64,000 bases of DNA from Rhizobium sp. N324 (GTDB lineage: Bacteria; Pseudomonadota; Alphaproteobacteria; Rhizobiales; Rhizobiaceae). Where the stretch lies: NCBI RefSeq assembly GCF_001664485.1, contig NZ_CP013630.1, positions 127,001 through 191,000 on the forward strand. Direction: 5' to 3'. The translations under genes were made by a program, and so were the position numbers. Position 1 is the stretch's first letter, and each line of letters starts with the position of its first letter. Below, piece by piece: positions 17,231 to 26,467 of the stretch. Below the pieces are notes generated by a model. That model was not told the origin of the DNA. It saw nothing but the letters and a program-made list of their open reading frames with translations, and searched no databases.

Positions 17231-18601
17231 ATGACAACGTCGCCAAATGGCAAGAGTCTGGGACTTGCCGCCTGCACCGCCATCGTGGTCGGAAACATGG
17301 TGGGCTCGGGCTTTTATCTTTCGCCGGCCGCGGTCGCGCCCTATGGCAATCTGGCGATTATCACCTGGATCGTCATGGGCGCCGGTGCGATCTGCCTTGG
17401 CCTCACCTTCGCGCGCCTGGCGCGCCTCGTTCCCGCCGTTGGCGGCCCCTATGCCTATACGCGGCTCGCCTACGGTGATTTTGCCGGTTTCCTGATCGCC
17501 TGGGGTTACTGGATTTCAATCTGGACATCGCTGCCGGTCATCGCCATTGCCTTTGCCGGGGTGATGGTCGATCTCTTCCCCGCCCTCGGCAACCGCTTCG
17601 CCGCGACCGTGCTGACGCTCGGCGTGATCTGGGCGATCGTGCTGGTCAATCTGCGCGGCGTGCATGCGGCGGGTGTCTTCGCTCAGGTCACCACCTATGC
17701 CAAGCTGCTTCCCTTCGGCGCCGTCGCCATTATCGGTCTTCTCTTCATCGATACCTCGCATTTCTCCGAATTCAATCCGAGCGGACAATCGCTGCTGCAG
17801 TCGGTCGCAACGCTGGCGCCGTTGACGATGTTCGCCTATCTGGGGCTGGAATCGGCGACCGTGCCCGCAGGCGATGTCGAAAACGCCGAGCGGACCATCC
17901 CCCGCTCGACCGTGCTGGGGATCTCGATCGCCGCCGCCCTTTACGTCCTCGGCACCATCGTCGTGATGGGCCTCCTGCCGCGCGATCAACTCGTTCACTC
18001 GGTTGCGCCATTCTCTCAGGCTGCGGGGATCATGTGGGGACGGCCCGGCGAGCTGGCGATCTCGCTTGCCGTGCTGCTTTCCTCGATCGGCGCTCTCAAC
18101 GGCTGGACCCTGCTGATGGGGCAGGTTCCGATGGCGGCGGCCCGGGACGGGCTGTTTCCGCCGCTTTTTGCGCGGCTCTCCCCGCGCGGCGTGCCGGCAT
18201 GGGGCATGATCATCTCGGCCTCGTTCGCAACGCTTTTGGTGCTTGTGCAGGCGATCGGCTCCGAAGGTTTTGCGGCCGTCTATCGGCTGATGGTCGGGCT
18301 GAGCACCATGGCCGCCGTCGTCCCGTATGCCTTCTGCTCGCTCGCCCGAAGCCTCGTTGCGGGTGTCACCCATGAGCGAATGCCACGGGTGAGCGGAATC
18401 GAGCTCATCGCCTTCGTCTTTTCAATCTTCACCCTTTATGGTTCCGGCGCCGAACCGGTGCTCTATGGCCTCGTGCTATTGATGCTCGGCATCCCCGTCT
18501 ATGTCTGGCAAAGACGAAATGCGGCCGGCGCGACGGACAAGGAGACGGCAGCAGCGGCCGCCGTAGCGCGCCCGCTGCCCTCTCAGGATAAGTTTGCTTG
18601 A
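17231..18601 (+). CDS. APC-family amino acid exchanger (AdiC-like)
   Basis: The 456-residue protein has 12 membrane segments and the APC signature GNMVGSGFYLSPAAVAPYG in helix 1, and LGLESATVPAGDVENAERTI in the conserved helix 6-7 region. It resembles the basic amino acid/polyamine exchangers AdiC, ArcD2 and CadB. I chose the ATG at 17231, preceded by a GGGAGGG site. Sitting between adiA and the arc genes, it could exchange arginine for agmatine or for ornithine; the sequence alone does not decide between them. The gene is convergent with arcC, with only 12 bases between the stops. Confidence 0.82.
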   Translation: MTTSPNGKSLGLAACTAIVVGNMVGSGFYLSPAAVAPYGNLAIITWIVMGAGAICLGLTFARLARLVPAVGGPYAYTRLAYGDFAGFLIAWGYWISIWTSLPVIAIAFAGVMVDLFPALGNRFAATVLTLGVIWAIVLVNLRGVHAAGVFAQVTTYAKLLPFGAVAIIGLLFIDTSHFSEFNPSGQSLLQSVATLAPLTMFAYLGLESATVPAGDVENAERTIPRSTVLGISIAAALYVLGTIVVMGLLPRDQLVHSVAPFSQAAGIMWGRPGELAISLAVLLSSIGALNGWTLLMGQVPMAAARDGLFPPLFARLSPRGVPAWGMIISASFATLLVLVQAIGSEGFAAVYRLMVGLSTMAAVVPYAFCSLARSLVAGVTHERMPRVSGIELIAFVFSIFTLYGSGAEPVLYGLVLLMLGIPVYVWQRRNAAGATDKETAAAAAVARPLPSQDKFA

Positions 18602-18613
18602 AGGGCGAGGCGC

Positions 18614-19552
18614 TCAGGCGTGCCAGCGCAGACCGGAAAAATTCTCACTGATGATCGTTCCGCGTTCGCCGCGCACCATTGCGGCAATGTCGGCAAGCGA
18701 TCCGATGGCCGCGGTCTTGCCGCCGGCGCGCGCAAAATGGCAGGCGGCGTCGACCTTGGGGCCCATCGACCCGGCCGGAAAGGAAAACTGCTTGAAATCA
18801 TCGGGACGGGCCTGATGGATTGCCTTCTGGGACGGCTTGCCCCAGTCGGTGCAGACGGCCTCGGCGTCCGTCGCCATGATCAGCAGATCGGCGTAAAGCT
18901 CGCGCGCCAGAAGCTCCGAGCAGAGGTCCTTGTCGATCACGGCTTCGACACCGATCAGCTTCCGGTCGCTGCCCTTTTCATACATCGTCGGAATGCCGCC
19001 GCCGCCGGCGCAGATGACGATGGTGCGCTGTTCCAGGAGCCAGCGGACCGGACGGATCTCGAAGATGCGTTTGGGCGCCGGCGAGGCGACGACGCGCCGC
19101 CATTTTTCGCCGTCCTGCTTGAAGACCCAGCCTTTTTCCGTGCGGATCCGCTCCGCCTCGGCCTGCTCATAGACCGGGCCGACGAATTTTGTGGGGTTCT
19201 GGAAGCCCGGATCGGCGGCATCGACTTCGACCATGGTCAGAAGCGTGGCCAAAGGCTGCTCGAACGGCAGGAGATTGCCGAGCTCCTGTTCCAGCATGTA
19301 GCCGATCATGCCCTCGGTCTCGGCGCCGAGAACGTCGAGCGGATAGGCTTCCTCGGGCTTGTAGGCCGCCCCTTGCAGCGCAAGCAGGCCGACTTGCGGC
19401 CCGTTTCCGTGCGTGACGACGATCTCATGTTCGGCTGCCAAGGGCGCGATCGCCTGAGCTGCGACGCGCGCATTCCGTCTCTGGGTATCGGCCGTCATCG
19501 CTTCTCCGCGCCGGAGAAGCGCATTGCCGCCAAGCGCAATGACCACACGCAT
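18614..19552 (-). CDS. arcC: Carbamate kinase
   Basis: The 312-residue product opens with [16 protein letters not shown] and has [28 protein letters not shown] and [16 protein letters not shown], all standard for carbamate kinase. It makes ATP from carbamoyl phosphate and ADP as the last step of the arginine deiminase route. I chose the ATG at 19552, directly after the arcB stop (one base between); upstream readings overlap arcB. A full-length family member. Order arcA-arcB-arcC on one strand. Confidence 0.95.
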   Translation of the reverse strand: MRVVIALGGNALLRRGEAMTADTQRRNARVAAQAIAPLAAEHEIVVTHGNGPQVGLLALQGAAYKPEEAYPLDVLGAETEGMIGYMLEQELGNLLPFEQPLATLLTMVEVDAADPGFQNPTKFVGPVYEQAEAERIRTEKGWVFKQDGEKWRRVVASPAPKRIFEIRPVRWLLEQRTIVICAGGGGIPTMYEKGSDRKLIGVEAVIDKDLCSELLARELYADLLIMATDAEAVCTDWGKPSQKAIHQARPDDFKQFSFPAGSMGPKVDAACHFARAGGKTAAIGSLADIAAMVRGERGTIISENFSGLRWHA

Positions 19553-19553
19553 G

Positions 19554-20558
19554 TCAATCTCCCAGGGTCGCGACGAGCAGGGCCTTGATCGTATGCAGGC
19601 GGTTTTCCGCCTGTTCGAAGGCGACATTGGCCTCGGACTCGAAGACCTCGTTGGTCACTTCAAGGCCGTTGTCCATGCCGTAATCTTCGGCGATCTGCTT
19701 GCCCAGCGTCGTTTCGGTGTCGTGAAAAGCCGGCAGGCAATGCATGAATTTGGCCTGCGGGTTGCCGGTCGCCTTCATCAGCTCCTGGTTGACCTGATAG
19801 GGCGTGAGCAGCTTGATGCGCTCGCGCCAGACCTCCTTCGGCTCGCCCATCGAGACCCAGACGTCGGTGTGAATGAAATCGACGTCCTTGACCGCCTCCC
19901 TGGGATCTTCGGTGACCAGCAGGCGCGCGCCCGAGGCCTGCTGCAAATCCTTGGCGATCTTCATATAGTCTTCCGAAGGCCACAGCGATCTCGGGCCGCA
20001 GATGCGCACATCCATGCCGAGCAGGCAGCCGACGATCAGCAGCGAATGTCCCATATTCGAGCGGGTGTCGCCGACATAGGCATATTTGATCTGGGCGATC
20101 GGCTTGTCGCTATGTTCGCGCATCGTCATGACGTCGGCGATCATCTGCGTCGGATGATATTCGTCCGTCAGTCCGTTATAGACGGGAACACCGGCGTATT
20201 TTGCCAGCGTCTCGACGCCTTTCTGCGCGGAGCCGCGATATTCGATGGCATCATACATGCGCCCCAGCACCCGTGCCGTGTCCTTGAAGGATTCCTTGTG
20301 GCCGATCTGCGAGCCGGAGGGATCGAGATAGGTCACGTTGGCGCCCTGGTCCGAGCAGGCGACTTCGAAGGCGCATCGCGTCCGCGTCGAGGTCTTCTCG
20401 AAGATCAGGCAGATCTCCTTGCCTTTCAGGTGCTCCTGCTCGGTGCGGGCATATTTGGCCCGCTTCAGGTCGCGGGCGAGATCGAGGAGGTAGCGGAATT
20501 CCCGCGGGGTATAATCCTGCACGGTCAGTAGCGAGCGATTGCGCAGATTGAAGCTCAT
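19554..20558 (-). CDS. arcB: Catabolic ornithine carbamoyltransferase
   Basis: The 334-residue protein carries the carbamoyl-phosphate motif STRTR at 57-61, the HPTQ segment, and HCLPAFHD, and ends in the C-terminal helix seen in OTCases. It splits citrulline with phosphate into ornithine and carbamoyl phosphate. The catabolic role is inferred from its place between arcA and arcC and its resemblance to the 335-residue ArcB type ([20 protein letters not shown]). The ATG at 20558 is 38 bases after the arcA stop. Its ornithine product is the substrate of the speF gene in this island. Confidence 0.95.
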   Translation of the reverse strand: MSFNLRNRSLLTVQDYTPREFRYLLDLARDLKRAKYARTEQEHLKGKEICLIFEKTSTRTRCAFEVACSDQGANVTYLDPSGSQIGHKESFKDTARVLGRMYDAIEYRGSAQKGVETLAKYAGVPVYNGLTDEYHPTQMIADVMTMREHSDKPIAQIKYAYVGDTRSNMGHSLLIVGCLLGMDVRICGPRSLWPSEDYMKIAKDLQQASGARLLVTEDPREAVKDVDFIHTDVWVSMGEPKEVWRERIKLLTPYQVNQELMKATGNPQAKFMHCLPAFHDTETTLGKQIAEDYGMDNGLEVTNEVFESEANVAFEQAENRLHTIKALLVATLGD

Positions 20559-20596
20559 GGTCTTGCTCCGTCGGTCTGGTTCGTGGGTGTGAAACG

Positions 20597-21826
20597 TCAG
20601 TAAGCCGGGTCGCGCCAGATGGGGCATGTCATGCAATGCCCGCCGCCACGGCCGCGGCCGAGTTCCGAGCCGCGAATGGTGACGACCTCGATCCCCGCCT
20701 TGCGCAGAAGCGTATTCGTGTAGGTGTTGCGGTCGTAGGCGACGACGACGCCGGGCTCGAGCGCAACGACATTGTTGCCGTCGTCCCATTGTTCGCGCTC
20801 GGCCTGGTAGGAATTGCCGCCGGTCTCGACAGTGCGCAATCGCGGCAGGTCGAGCGCCTCGGCGACGACATCGAGCATCGGCCGATTTTCAGGCCGGATC
20901 TCGAATGTGCCGTCGTCATCGCTAGGGTACATGCTGTAGCAGCGGACCTGGTCGACGACCTCGGCAAATAGGGTCACGACATCGCGATCGCAAAAGCTGA
21001 AAACGGTGTCAAGGTGCATGGCCGCCCGGCTCTTCGGCATCAGGCAGCCGATCACCCTCTTTGCCGCCTTGCTCCTGAACAGGGCCTGCGCCACCTGGCC
21101 GACGGCCTGGTAGGTCGTGCGCTCGCCCATGCCGATCAGCACGTTGCCGTTGCCGATCGGCATGACGTCGCCGCCCTCCATCGAGGCATTGGCGAACGGC
21201 TGGTCCGAATCGCCCCACCAGATCTGGAAATCGCCGTCGAGGAAGATCGGATGAAACTTGTAGATGACGCGCTGGATCAGCGTCTCGGCGCGCCTTGCCG
21301 GCCAGAACATCGGGTTGCAGGTCACGCCGCCGTAGATCCAGCAGGAGGGATCACGCTGAAACAAGGTGTTCGGAATCGGCGGGATGACGAAATCCGTCTC
21401 GGGCAGGGCGCTGAGCATCAGCGACTTCGCCTTGACCTCAGGCAGGTCGGAGATTGCGATGCCGCCGATCATGAAGGCGGCGAGCTGCGCAGGCGGCATT
21501 TCATCAAGCCATGGCCGCATCGCCTCGGCGATCTGCGAGCCGAGCACATTCGGGGTAATGCGCCGGTCCAACAGGAAATCACGCGCCTGCTTGTTGGCAA
21601 GCGTCTGACCGAGCAGATCGTGGAGTTCGAGAACTTCGACACCCCGTTCCTGCATCTTCAGCACAAAATCGAAATGGTCCTTCTGGGCCTCGTGGACCCA
21701 TAGGACATCGTCAAAAAGCAGATCATGGCAATTCGCGGGCGTCAGGCGCTGATGCGCCAGAGACGGCCTGCAGACCATGACGGTTCTTAATTTCCCGATC
21801 TCCGAGTGAACCCCGAAACCACGCAT
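20597..21826 (-). CDS. arcA: Arginine deiminase
   Basis: The 409-residue protein has the ADI catalytic elements: [13 protein letters not shown], the [10 protein letters not shown] segment, [12 protein letters not shown], and the nucleophile Cys398 in GGGHCMTCP near the C-terminus. It hydrolyses arginine to citrulline and ammonia, which also neutralises acid. The ATG at 21826 has a GGAAGGAGG site upstream, so I reject a longer upstream reading. FNR-like boxes at 21912-21925 and 22456-22469 precede it. In R. etli, arcABC is known to support fermentative growth on arginine; oxygen control here is an inference from the boxes. Confidence 0.96.
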   Translation of the reverse strand: MRGFGVHSEIGKLRTVMVCRPSLAHQRLTPANCHDLLFDDVLWVHEAQKDHFDFVLKMQERGVEVLELHDLLGQTLANKQARDFLLDRRITPNVLGSQIAEAMRPWLDEMPPAQLAAFMIGGIAISDLPEVKAKSLMLSALPETDFVIPPIPNTLFQRDPSCWIYGGVTCNPMFWPARRAETLIQRVIYKFHPIFLDGDFQIWWGDSDQPFANASMEGGDVMPIGNGNVLIGMGERTTYQAVGQVAQALFRSKAAKRVIGCLMPKSRAAMHLDTVFSFCDRDVVTLFAEVVDQVRCYSMYPSDDDGTFEIRPENRPMLDVVAEALDLPRLRTVETGGNSYQAEREQWDDGNNVVALEPGVVVAYDRNTYTNTLLRKAGIEVVTIRGSELGRGRGGGHCMTCPIWRDPAY

Positions 21827-21911
21827 GTGGTCCTCCTTCCAGCCTTTCGGATGACGGCCGCACCGCCCATTCTTCGAAGACCAGATTATTTCGGCCCGTT
21901 CGGTCGTGTCA

Positions 21912-21925
21912 TTGATCGCAGACAA
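21912..21925. promoter_or_regulatory. FNR/FixK-like box before arcA
   Basis: TTGATCGCAGACAA keeps a perfect TTGAT half and the CAA of the second half (8 of 10). On the minus strand AATAAT at 21890-21885 (5 of 6 to TATAAT) would start transcription near 21878, about 40.5 bp from the box centre. This spacing makes a class II FNR/FixK promoter for arcA plausible despite the imperfect half-site. Confidence 0.5.
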
Positions 21926-21989
21926 TCCGCGCTGCGGTATATTGCGATCCTTCCACCGGGGCCGGTCCTCAGCGGTGCTGCCGTCGCGT

Positions 21990-22196
21990 TCATTGAAGAC
22001 CGGAAACGTTGCGGCGACGGATTTGCCATGGGCGCCAATGAGTAGGGTGAATGTCGAGCGTTTCGCCGCTCTTGGCATTGACCCAGCCGTTGGAGAGCCG
22101 CCGGCAGGGGAAAACCAGGGCATGGACGCCTTCATCGTCGATGACGGCGAGTTCTATATCCTGTTCGAACGGAGCTTCGACGGGCAACCGCCACAT
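21990..22196 (-). CDS. Small hypothetical protein upstream of arcA, 68 aa
   Basis: The product is acidic in the first half ([20 protein letters not shown]) and then has [16 protein letters not shown] and IHPTHWRPW, with a compact beta-rich look that reminds me of small conserved rhizobial proteins, but I cannot name the family. A GGGAGG site lies 8 bases before the ATG at 22196. It is on the same strand as arcA, about 160 bases upstream, and could be cotranscribed from the box at 22456. No signal peptide or membrane segment. Confidence 0.6.
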   Translation of the reverse strand: MWRLPVEAPFEQDIELAVIDDEGVHALVFPCRRLSNGWVNAKSGETLDIHPTHWRPWQIRRRNVSGLQ

Positions 22197-22455
22197 TTCC
22201 GAACCCTCCCGGAGGATTCACCAGCGTCAGCCGGACACGAGCTTCCGGCAACTCGCCGGCATGTTTGGGGATCGCGCATTGAACCGATTTCATGCGCACT
22301 GGTATGCTGGCGACCCTCCCGGACGTCTCACGAGCGTCACCATGGCCGCAGGTGTCGCGATTGCGATGGCGAGGACAAATTCTTGATCTTTCAACGTTCT
22401 CGAGAGGAGCCCCTCGTCTTGCTTCTCACAATAGTGGAACAACGCGTCGGGGGCA

Positions 22456-22469
22456 TTGAGCCGGATCAA
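22456..22469. promoter_or_regulatory. Near-perfect FNR/FixK box
   Basis: TTGAGCCGGATCAA differs from TTGAT-N4-ATCAA at one base. On the minus strand TATTGT at 22433-22428 would start a transcript near 22421, exactly 41.5 bp from the box centre, running towards the small gene at 21990-22196 and arcA. I see no comparable -10 on the plus strand. Confidence 0.55.
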
Positions 22470-22533
22470 TGGCGATGTGCCCGACGCCGGGGGGAAGAGG
22501 CGCCGAAGCGTGCCACGAAACAACAATAGAGGC

Positions 22534-22547
22534 TACGCGATACTACA
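22534..22547 (-). promoter_or_regulatory. CGTAG-N5-CGTA motif, copy C
   Basis: The plus strand reads TACGCGATACTACA, one base from copies A and B outside the variable position. It ends 97 bases before the kinase start, a fitting place for autoregulation of the kinase/regulator operon. Binding is inferred, not shown. Confidence 0.45.
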
Positions 22548-22644
22548 CGGATTAGCCGTCCGGGGATGGTATCTTCAGGTCATTGCCGGAGGAAAATGAC
22601 GGTCCATGGGGCCAAATACGTCTCAAGGGGCGGAGGAGACCATC

Positions 22645-23895
22645 ATGACTATCAAGATGGAGGCGCTGCATGCCGTCGCCGAAGCCGGTCCGAGCGTGGC
22701 AGCGGTGGCAGGACACGTCTCCCCGGTGACGTCGCAGATGCCGCATCGCGAGCCTGCGCGCGCCTTTCGCGAAGGAAACGGCGGACCACGGATGGACTGG
22801 ATTCGGCAACTCCACGAACACATGCCGGACGCGGTGTTTTTTATCAGCGACCGCCATAGAATTTCAGCCTGCAACAAGGCCGCGGTCGCCTTGTTCGGCT
22901 ATGAGGAGCGCGAATTGATTGGCCGAAAGATCGGTTTCGTCTGGCGCCCGACACCGAATGTCCGATTGAACGGACGCTGGGCGGGCCAGGGGGCGGTGCG
23001 GGCCGGCCTGGCGGTGACCAAGCGCGGGGCGCAATTTCCGACCGCCCTGACCATTATCAGGAAGCATGACGAAAACGGTGTCTTCACCGCGGCGGTTTTC
23101 GAGGACTTTCGAACCGAGCGCGAGACATTGCGGCAAGTTCAGGAACTGCAGCAGGAGATGGCCCGCCTTGCAAGAGTGACGGAACTGGGCGAAATGGCAT
23201 CCACCCTTGCCCACGAACTTTCCCAGCCGCTGTCGTCGATCGCCGCCTATTCCGAAGGGTGCGGGCGTCTTGTCACGGGCAATCGCCTCCGGCGCGGCGA
23301 AGAGCTTCGCCAAGCGCTGCTGCAAATTACCCAGCACGCGCTCTGGGCGGGAAGCATCGTCCAGAACGTCAGAGAATTCGCAGAGCGCGGTGCTCCCGAG
23401 AAGAAACCGGAGGCGATGCACGAGCTGATCCACAGGGCGGCAATGCTCGCCCTCATCGGGTCGCGGCGAAAGGACCTGCACACGGACTTTCAGCTCGAAG
23501 CAGTGCAGGACATCGTTCTCGCAAACCGCGTTCAGATCGTGCAGGTACTGACCAACCTCGTTCGCAACGCCCTGGAGGCGACAGAGTGTGTCGAGCAGCC
23601 CTCGATTGCGATCCGGACAATAGTCAACAATTCTTCGCAACTGGTTGTCGACGTGTCCGACAATGGCTGCGGGATTGCCGCCGAGATCGAGGATTCGTTG
23701 TTTCACCCCTTCGTGACCGGCAAGCCTCATGGCCTCGGCATCGGCTTGGCCTTGTCCAAGCGCATTGTCGAGGCGCATGGAGGCCGCATAGGCGCGCGTA
23801 GGAAAGCAGAGGGCGGTTCAGTCTTTTCGTTCTCGCTTCCGCTGGTGGAGATTGAAGCCAATGGCGAACGACCTGACGATTCATCTCGTCGATGA
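22645..23895 (+). CDS. PAS-domain sensor histidine kinase, FixL-like
   Basis: The 416-residue cytoplasmic kinase has a PAS domain (about 55-155), the dimerisation/phosphoacceptor region with H190 in LAHELSQPLSSIAAY, and a HATPase domain (about 260-405) with N, G1 and G2 boxes (LVRNALEA, VSDNGCGI, GLGIGLALSKRIVEAHGG). The kinase core resembles FixL. In FixL the haem-binding histidine lies in an RHDSYI-type segment of PAS; the matching part here (RLNGRWAGQG) has none, so oxygen sensing by haem is unlikely. I chose the ATG at 22645, which follows GGAGGAG. The gene overlaps its response regulator by 35 bases. Confidence 0.88.
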   Translation: MTIKMEALHAVAEAGPSVAAVAGHVSPVTSQMPHREPARAFREGNGGPRMDWIRQLHEHMPDAVFFISDRHRISACNKAAVALFGYEERELIGRKIGFVWRPTPNVRLNGRWAGQGAVRAGLAVTKRGAQFPTALTIIRKHDENGVFTAAVFEDFRTERETLRQVQELQQEMARLARVTELGEMASTLAHELSQPLSSIAAYSEGCGRLVTGNRLRRGEELRQALLQITQHALWAGSIVQNVREFAERGAPEKKPEAMHELIHRAAMLALIGSRRKDLHTDFQLEAVQDIVLANRVQIVQVLTNLVRNALEATECVEQPSIAIRTIVNNSSQLVVDVSDNGCGIAAEIEDSLFHPFVTGKPHGLGIGLALSKRIVEAHGGRIGARRKAEGGSVFSFSLPLVEIEANGERPDDSSRR

Positions 23896-24529
23896 CGAGG
23901 AGGCCTTGAGACGTTCATTGACGTTCCTGCTGGTGTCGGCAGGCTTTGCCGTGCGGGCCCATAGCTGCGCAAAAGCATTTCTGGATCTGCTGCCCCTTTC
24001 GGGCAGAAGCTGCCTTGTGACGGATCTGCGCATGCCTGATGTCGACGGCATCGAATTGCTACACCGCCTGCGACGGTCCAGCGTGGACGTTCCGGCGATC
24101 GTCATTACCGGCCAGGGCGATGTCGCTGCAGCCGTTCAGGCGATGAAGGCGGGGGCATCGGATTTCCTGGAAAAACCGCTCAGGGAAGAGACCCTGATCG
24201 CAGCGATCAATCTGGCAATCGGGCAAAGGCGGCCCGGCCGTTCGATTGCCGATTCCGAAAGCGTCGCGGCACGGCTTCGCCAGCTCACCGATCGCGAACA
24301 TCAGGTTCTGACCGGAGTACTCGATGGCCTGCAGAACAAGATGATCGCCTATTATCTGGGCATCAGCTCGCGCACGGTGGAGGTCCATCGCGCCAACGTG
24401 ATGGCCAAGATGGGGGCTCGCAACCTTGCCGAACTCATGCGTATGGCCGTCACTATCGATGCGGTTGTGCAATCGAGCGAAGCCGGGCGGATCTCATCCA
24501 TCGACCCCTGGCCAGCCTGCGCCCGATAA
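23861..24529 (+). CDS. FixJ-family response regulator
   Basis: The 222-residue protein has a receiver domain (about 5-120) with acidic pocket D11-D12-E13, phosphoacceptor D55 in TDLRMPD, T83 and K105 in LEKPL, then a LuxR/NarL-type helix-turn-helix (about 140-200: LTDREHQVL, GISSRTVEVHRANVMAKMGA). FixJ-type regulators activate transcription after phosphorylation. The partner is the kinase upstream, with which it is translationally coupled. The ATG at 23861 is preferred over one nine bases upstream. Copies of a CGTA direct repeat before this operon and before other genes of the window are candidate targets. Confidence 0.9.
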   Translation: MANDLTIHLVDDEEALRRSLTFLLVSAGFAVRAHSCAKAFLDLLPLSGRSCLVTDLRMPDVDGIELLHRLRRSSVDVPAIVITGQGDVAAAVQAMKAGASDFLEKPLREETLIAAINLAIGQRRPGRSIADSESVAARLRQLTDREHQVLTGVLDGLQNKMIAYYLGISSRTVEVHRANVMAKMGARNLAELMRMAVTIDAVVQSSEAGRISSIDPWPACAR

Positions 24530-24622
24530 TTCGAAGAGGCCATGCTTGCAACTTCAGGCTCGTGAGATATGATGCTTTAGAAGATGCTTACATAATTGCG
24601 TGATCTTGTCGTAGGGGCGATC

Positions 24623-26407
24623 GTGAGAAACGCAACACAGATCAATATAGTCAGCAGTCTTGGACCGACCGCTGAGGAAATCTGCTGGCAAGTCGAGCGA
24701 ATTCTTGCAAGTGAGGAATTTCACGCGCCGCAGCGCGGGCGAAATTTTTTGCAATTTGTCGTCAGCGAGACGCTCGCCGGTCGATCGGGATTCCTGAAGG
24801 CGTTTACCATTGCAAATGTGGTTTTCGGTCGGGAAGCATCGTTCGACCCGCAGAATGATCCGGTCGTCCGGATCGAGGCCGGCCGGATCCGGAAGGCGCT
24901 GGAGCGTTATTATCTCGTCGCGGGTCAGGCGGACGAGGTGATTATCACGGTGCCGAAAGGCGGCTACGTCCCGCATTTCGAATATCTCAGGGACGCGTCG
25001 GCGCCGCCACAGCCTGAGAAGGACCGGGAAAATGCGCAGGGCGTAGCGCCCCCGGATCAGACACATTCGCCGCGCGAGACGCACGGCGTGGCGCTGGCGA
25101 ACGGTCGTGGCCGCCGGACCGGCCTCCTGGCCGTGCTTGTTCTTCCTCTCCTCGCCTTTGCTTCTGCACTTTTTGTTGCGCGCGGCACCCCGATCAGGCC
25201 GCCGCCGTCAGAGGCCCTGCCGCCGACGGTCGCCGTCGAGGTTTTTGCCGAGAGCGGCTTTCCCGATTCCAGTTCGGATATCGCCCGCGGCCTGAGGGAC
25301 GATATTATCGGCCAGCTTGCCCAGATCGATGATCTGGTCGTGGTCGCCGATCCGTCGGCAGGTGATCATGCCGCGGCTGCCGGTTACGCGCTTCAGGGCA
25401 ATATTCAGGCGGACGGAAGCAGGTTGCGTTCCGTTGTCAGGTTGGTGCGCCAGACGGACGGGGCCGTCATCTGGGCCAATAATTTCGACGCCGATCTTCG
25501 CGCTCAGAACAAGCTCGAGATTCAAACAAATGTCGCCCGGCAAATTGCCGGCGCGATAGCGCGCCCGCATGGCGCCATCTTTCAAGCGGAAACGGCCATG
25601 ATCGCGCAGTCAGCGCGGAAGGCAGACCAGGATGGCTATGCCTGCGCTCCGATCTATAGCAGCTATATCGAGACGATGACCGCGAAAAACCACGGCGCCG
25701 TGCGCGAGTGCCTGCAACAGGCAATCCGCCAGCGTCCGGATAACGCGACATCCTGGGCGCTCTTGTCCTTGGTCTATCTTGATGAGGTGAGATTTCGCTA
25801 CACGCTCGGCACCCCCTCTTCAGCCGAGGCGCTTTCATTGGCAGCCGCTGCCGCCCAGCGGGCGGCATCGCTGGCGCCGGACAATCCCCGCGTGCTCCGC
25901 GCCGTCATGCTGGTGAACTTTTTCCAGGGCGATATCGACAAGGCCATTGCGGCCGGGACCGCAGCCTATGCCGCAAATCCAAACGATGTGGAAGTCGCCG
26001 GCGAGTATGGCCTGCGATTGGCGATGTCCGGAAAATGGCAATCGGGTTGCGAGTTGATATCGATGGCGCTTGACAAAAATGCCGGCCCCAGAGGCTATTA
26101 CGAAGCCGGTATGGCAATGTGTGCGTTGATGAGGGGCAATATCGAAGCGGCGGAAGAATGGTCGCGAATATCCGGTCTCGACGGCAATCCGATGCGCCAT
26201 CTTGCTTTGCTCTCCATTCTCGGAGCCGCAGGCAAGATGGACGAGGCGAAGCTGGAGCGGGATTGGCTTCAGACGCATGCGCCTGAATTGATGACGAATA
26301 TCCGCCAGGAAATTTCCCTGCGCCTGCAACTCCCGGAAGATCAGGAAAAGTTCTTCGACGGCCTGCGGGCTGCGGGCGTGGCCGTCGACCTGCCATCGGG
26401 AGGATAG
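24623..26407 (+). CDS. TolB-like / TPR protein with N-terminal winged-helix-like module
   Basis: The product (594 aa from the GTG at 24623; a TTG at 24596 is also possible) has three parts. The first (about 15-110) carries RGRNFLQFVVSETLAG, VFGREASFDPQNDPVVRIEA and VPKGGYVPHF, a module seen in large regulator-like proteins of several phyla. A membrane helix follows (about 165-190), then a TolB-like/adenylate-cyclase-associated domain (about 205-315, with YALQGNIQADGSRLRS and DGAVIWANNFD), and a C-terminal TPR region (about 360-580). Rhizobial genomes often label such proteins adenylate cyclase, but I see no cyclase domain. The function is unknown. It is tail to tail with a shorter paralogue. 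Confidence 0.75.
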   Translation: MRNATQINIVSSLGPTAEEICWQVERILASEEFHAPQRGRNFLQFVVSETLAGRSGFLKAFTIANVVFGREASFDPQNDPVVRIEAGRIRKALERYYLVAGQADEVIITVPKGGYVPHFEYLRDASAPPQPEKDRENAQGVAPPDQTHSPRETHGVALANGRGRRTGLLAVLVLPLLAFASALFVARGTPIRPPPSEALPPTVAVEVFAESGFPDSSSDIARGLRDDIIGQLAQIDDLVVVADPSAGDHAAAAGYALQGNIQADGSRLRSVVRLVRQTDGAVIWANNFDADLRAQNKLEIQTNVARQIAGAIARPHGAIFQAETAMIAQSARKADQDGYACAPIYSSYIETMTAKNHGAVRECLQQAIRQRPDNATSWALLSLVYLDEVRFRYTLGTPSSAEALSLAAAAAQRAASLAPDNPRVLRAVMLVNFFQGDIDKAIAAGTAAYAANPNDVEVAGEYGLRLAMSGKWQSGCELISMALDKNAGPRGYYEAGMAMCALMRGNIEAAEEWSRISGLDGNPMRHLALLSILGAAGKMDEAKLERDWLQTHAPELMTNIRQEISLRLQLPEDQEKFFDGLRAAGVAVDLPSGG

Positions 26408-26467
26408 CGGCACGCACGATCCCGGTTGGACGGTCCGCCGGCGATGGCCGGTGATCGATTGCAAGGA

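Larger units (their letters stand above)
22197..22644. other. Intergenic region before the kinase gene
   Basis: This 448-base stretch has open frames on both strands, but none shows a ribosome site or convincing composition. It holds a near-perfect FNR/FixK box (22456-22469) and copy C of the CGTA direct-repeat motif (22534-22547). It therefore looks like a shared control region for the minus-strand small gene and arcA and for the plus-strand kinase/regulator pair. Confidence 0.5.

Noticed and set aside
22290..22526. 78-codon minus-strand frame in the arc control region
   Set aside because: It needs a TTG start without a ribosome site, and it covers the FNR-like box; composition is not convincing.
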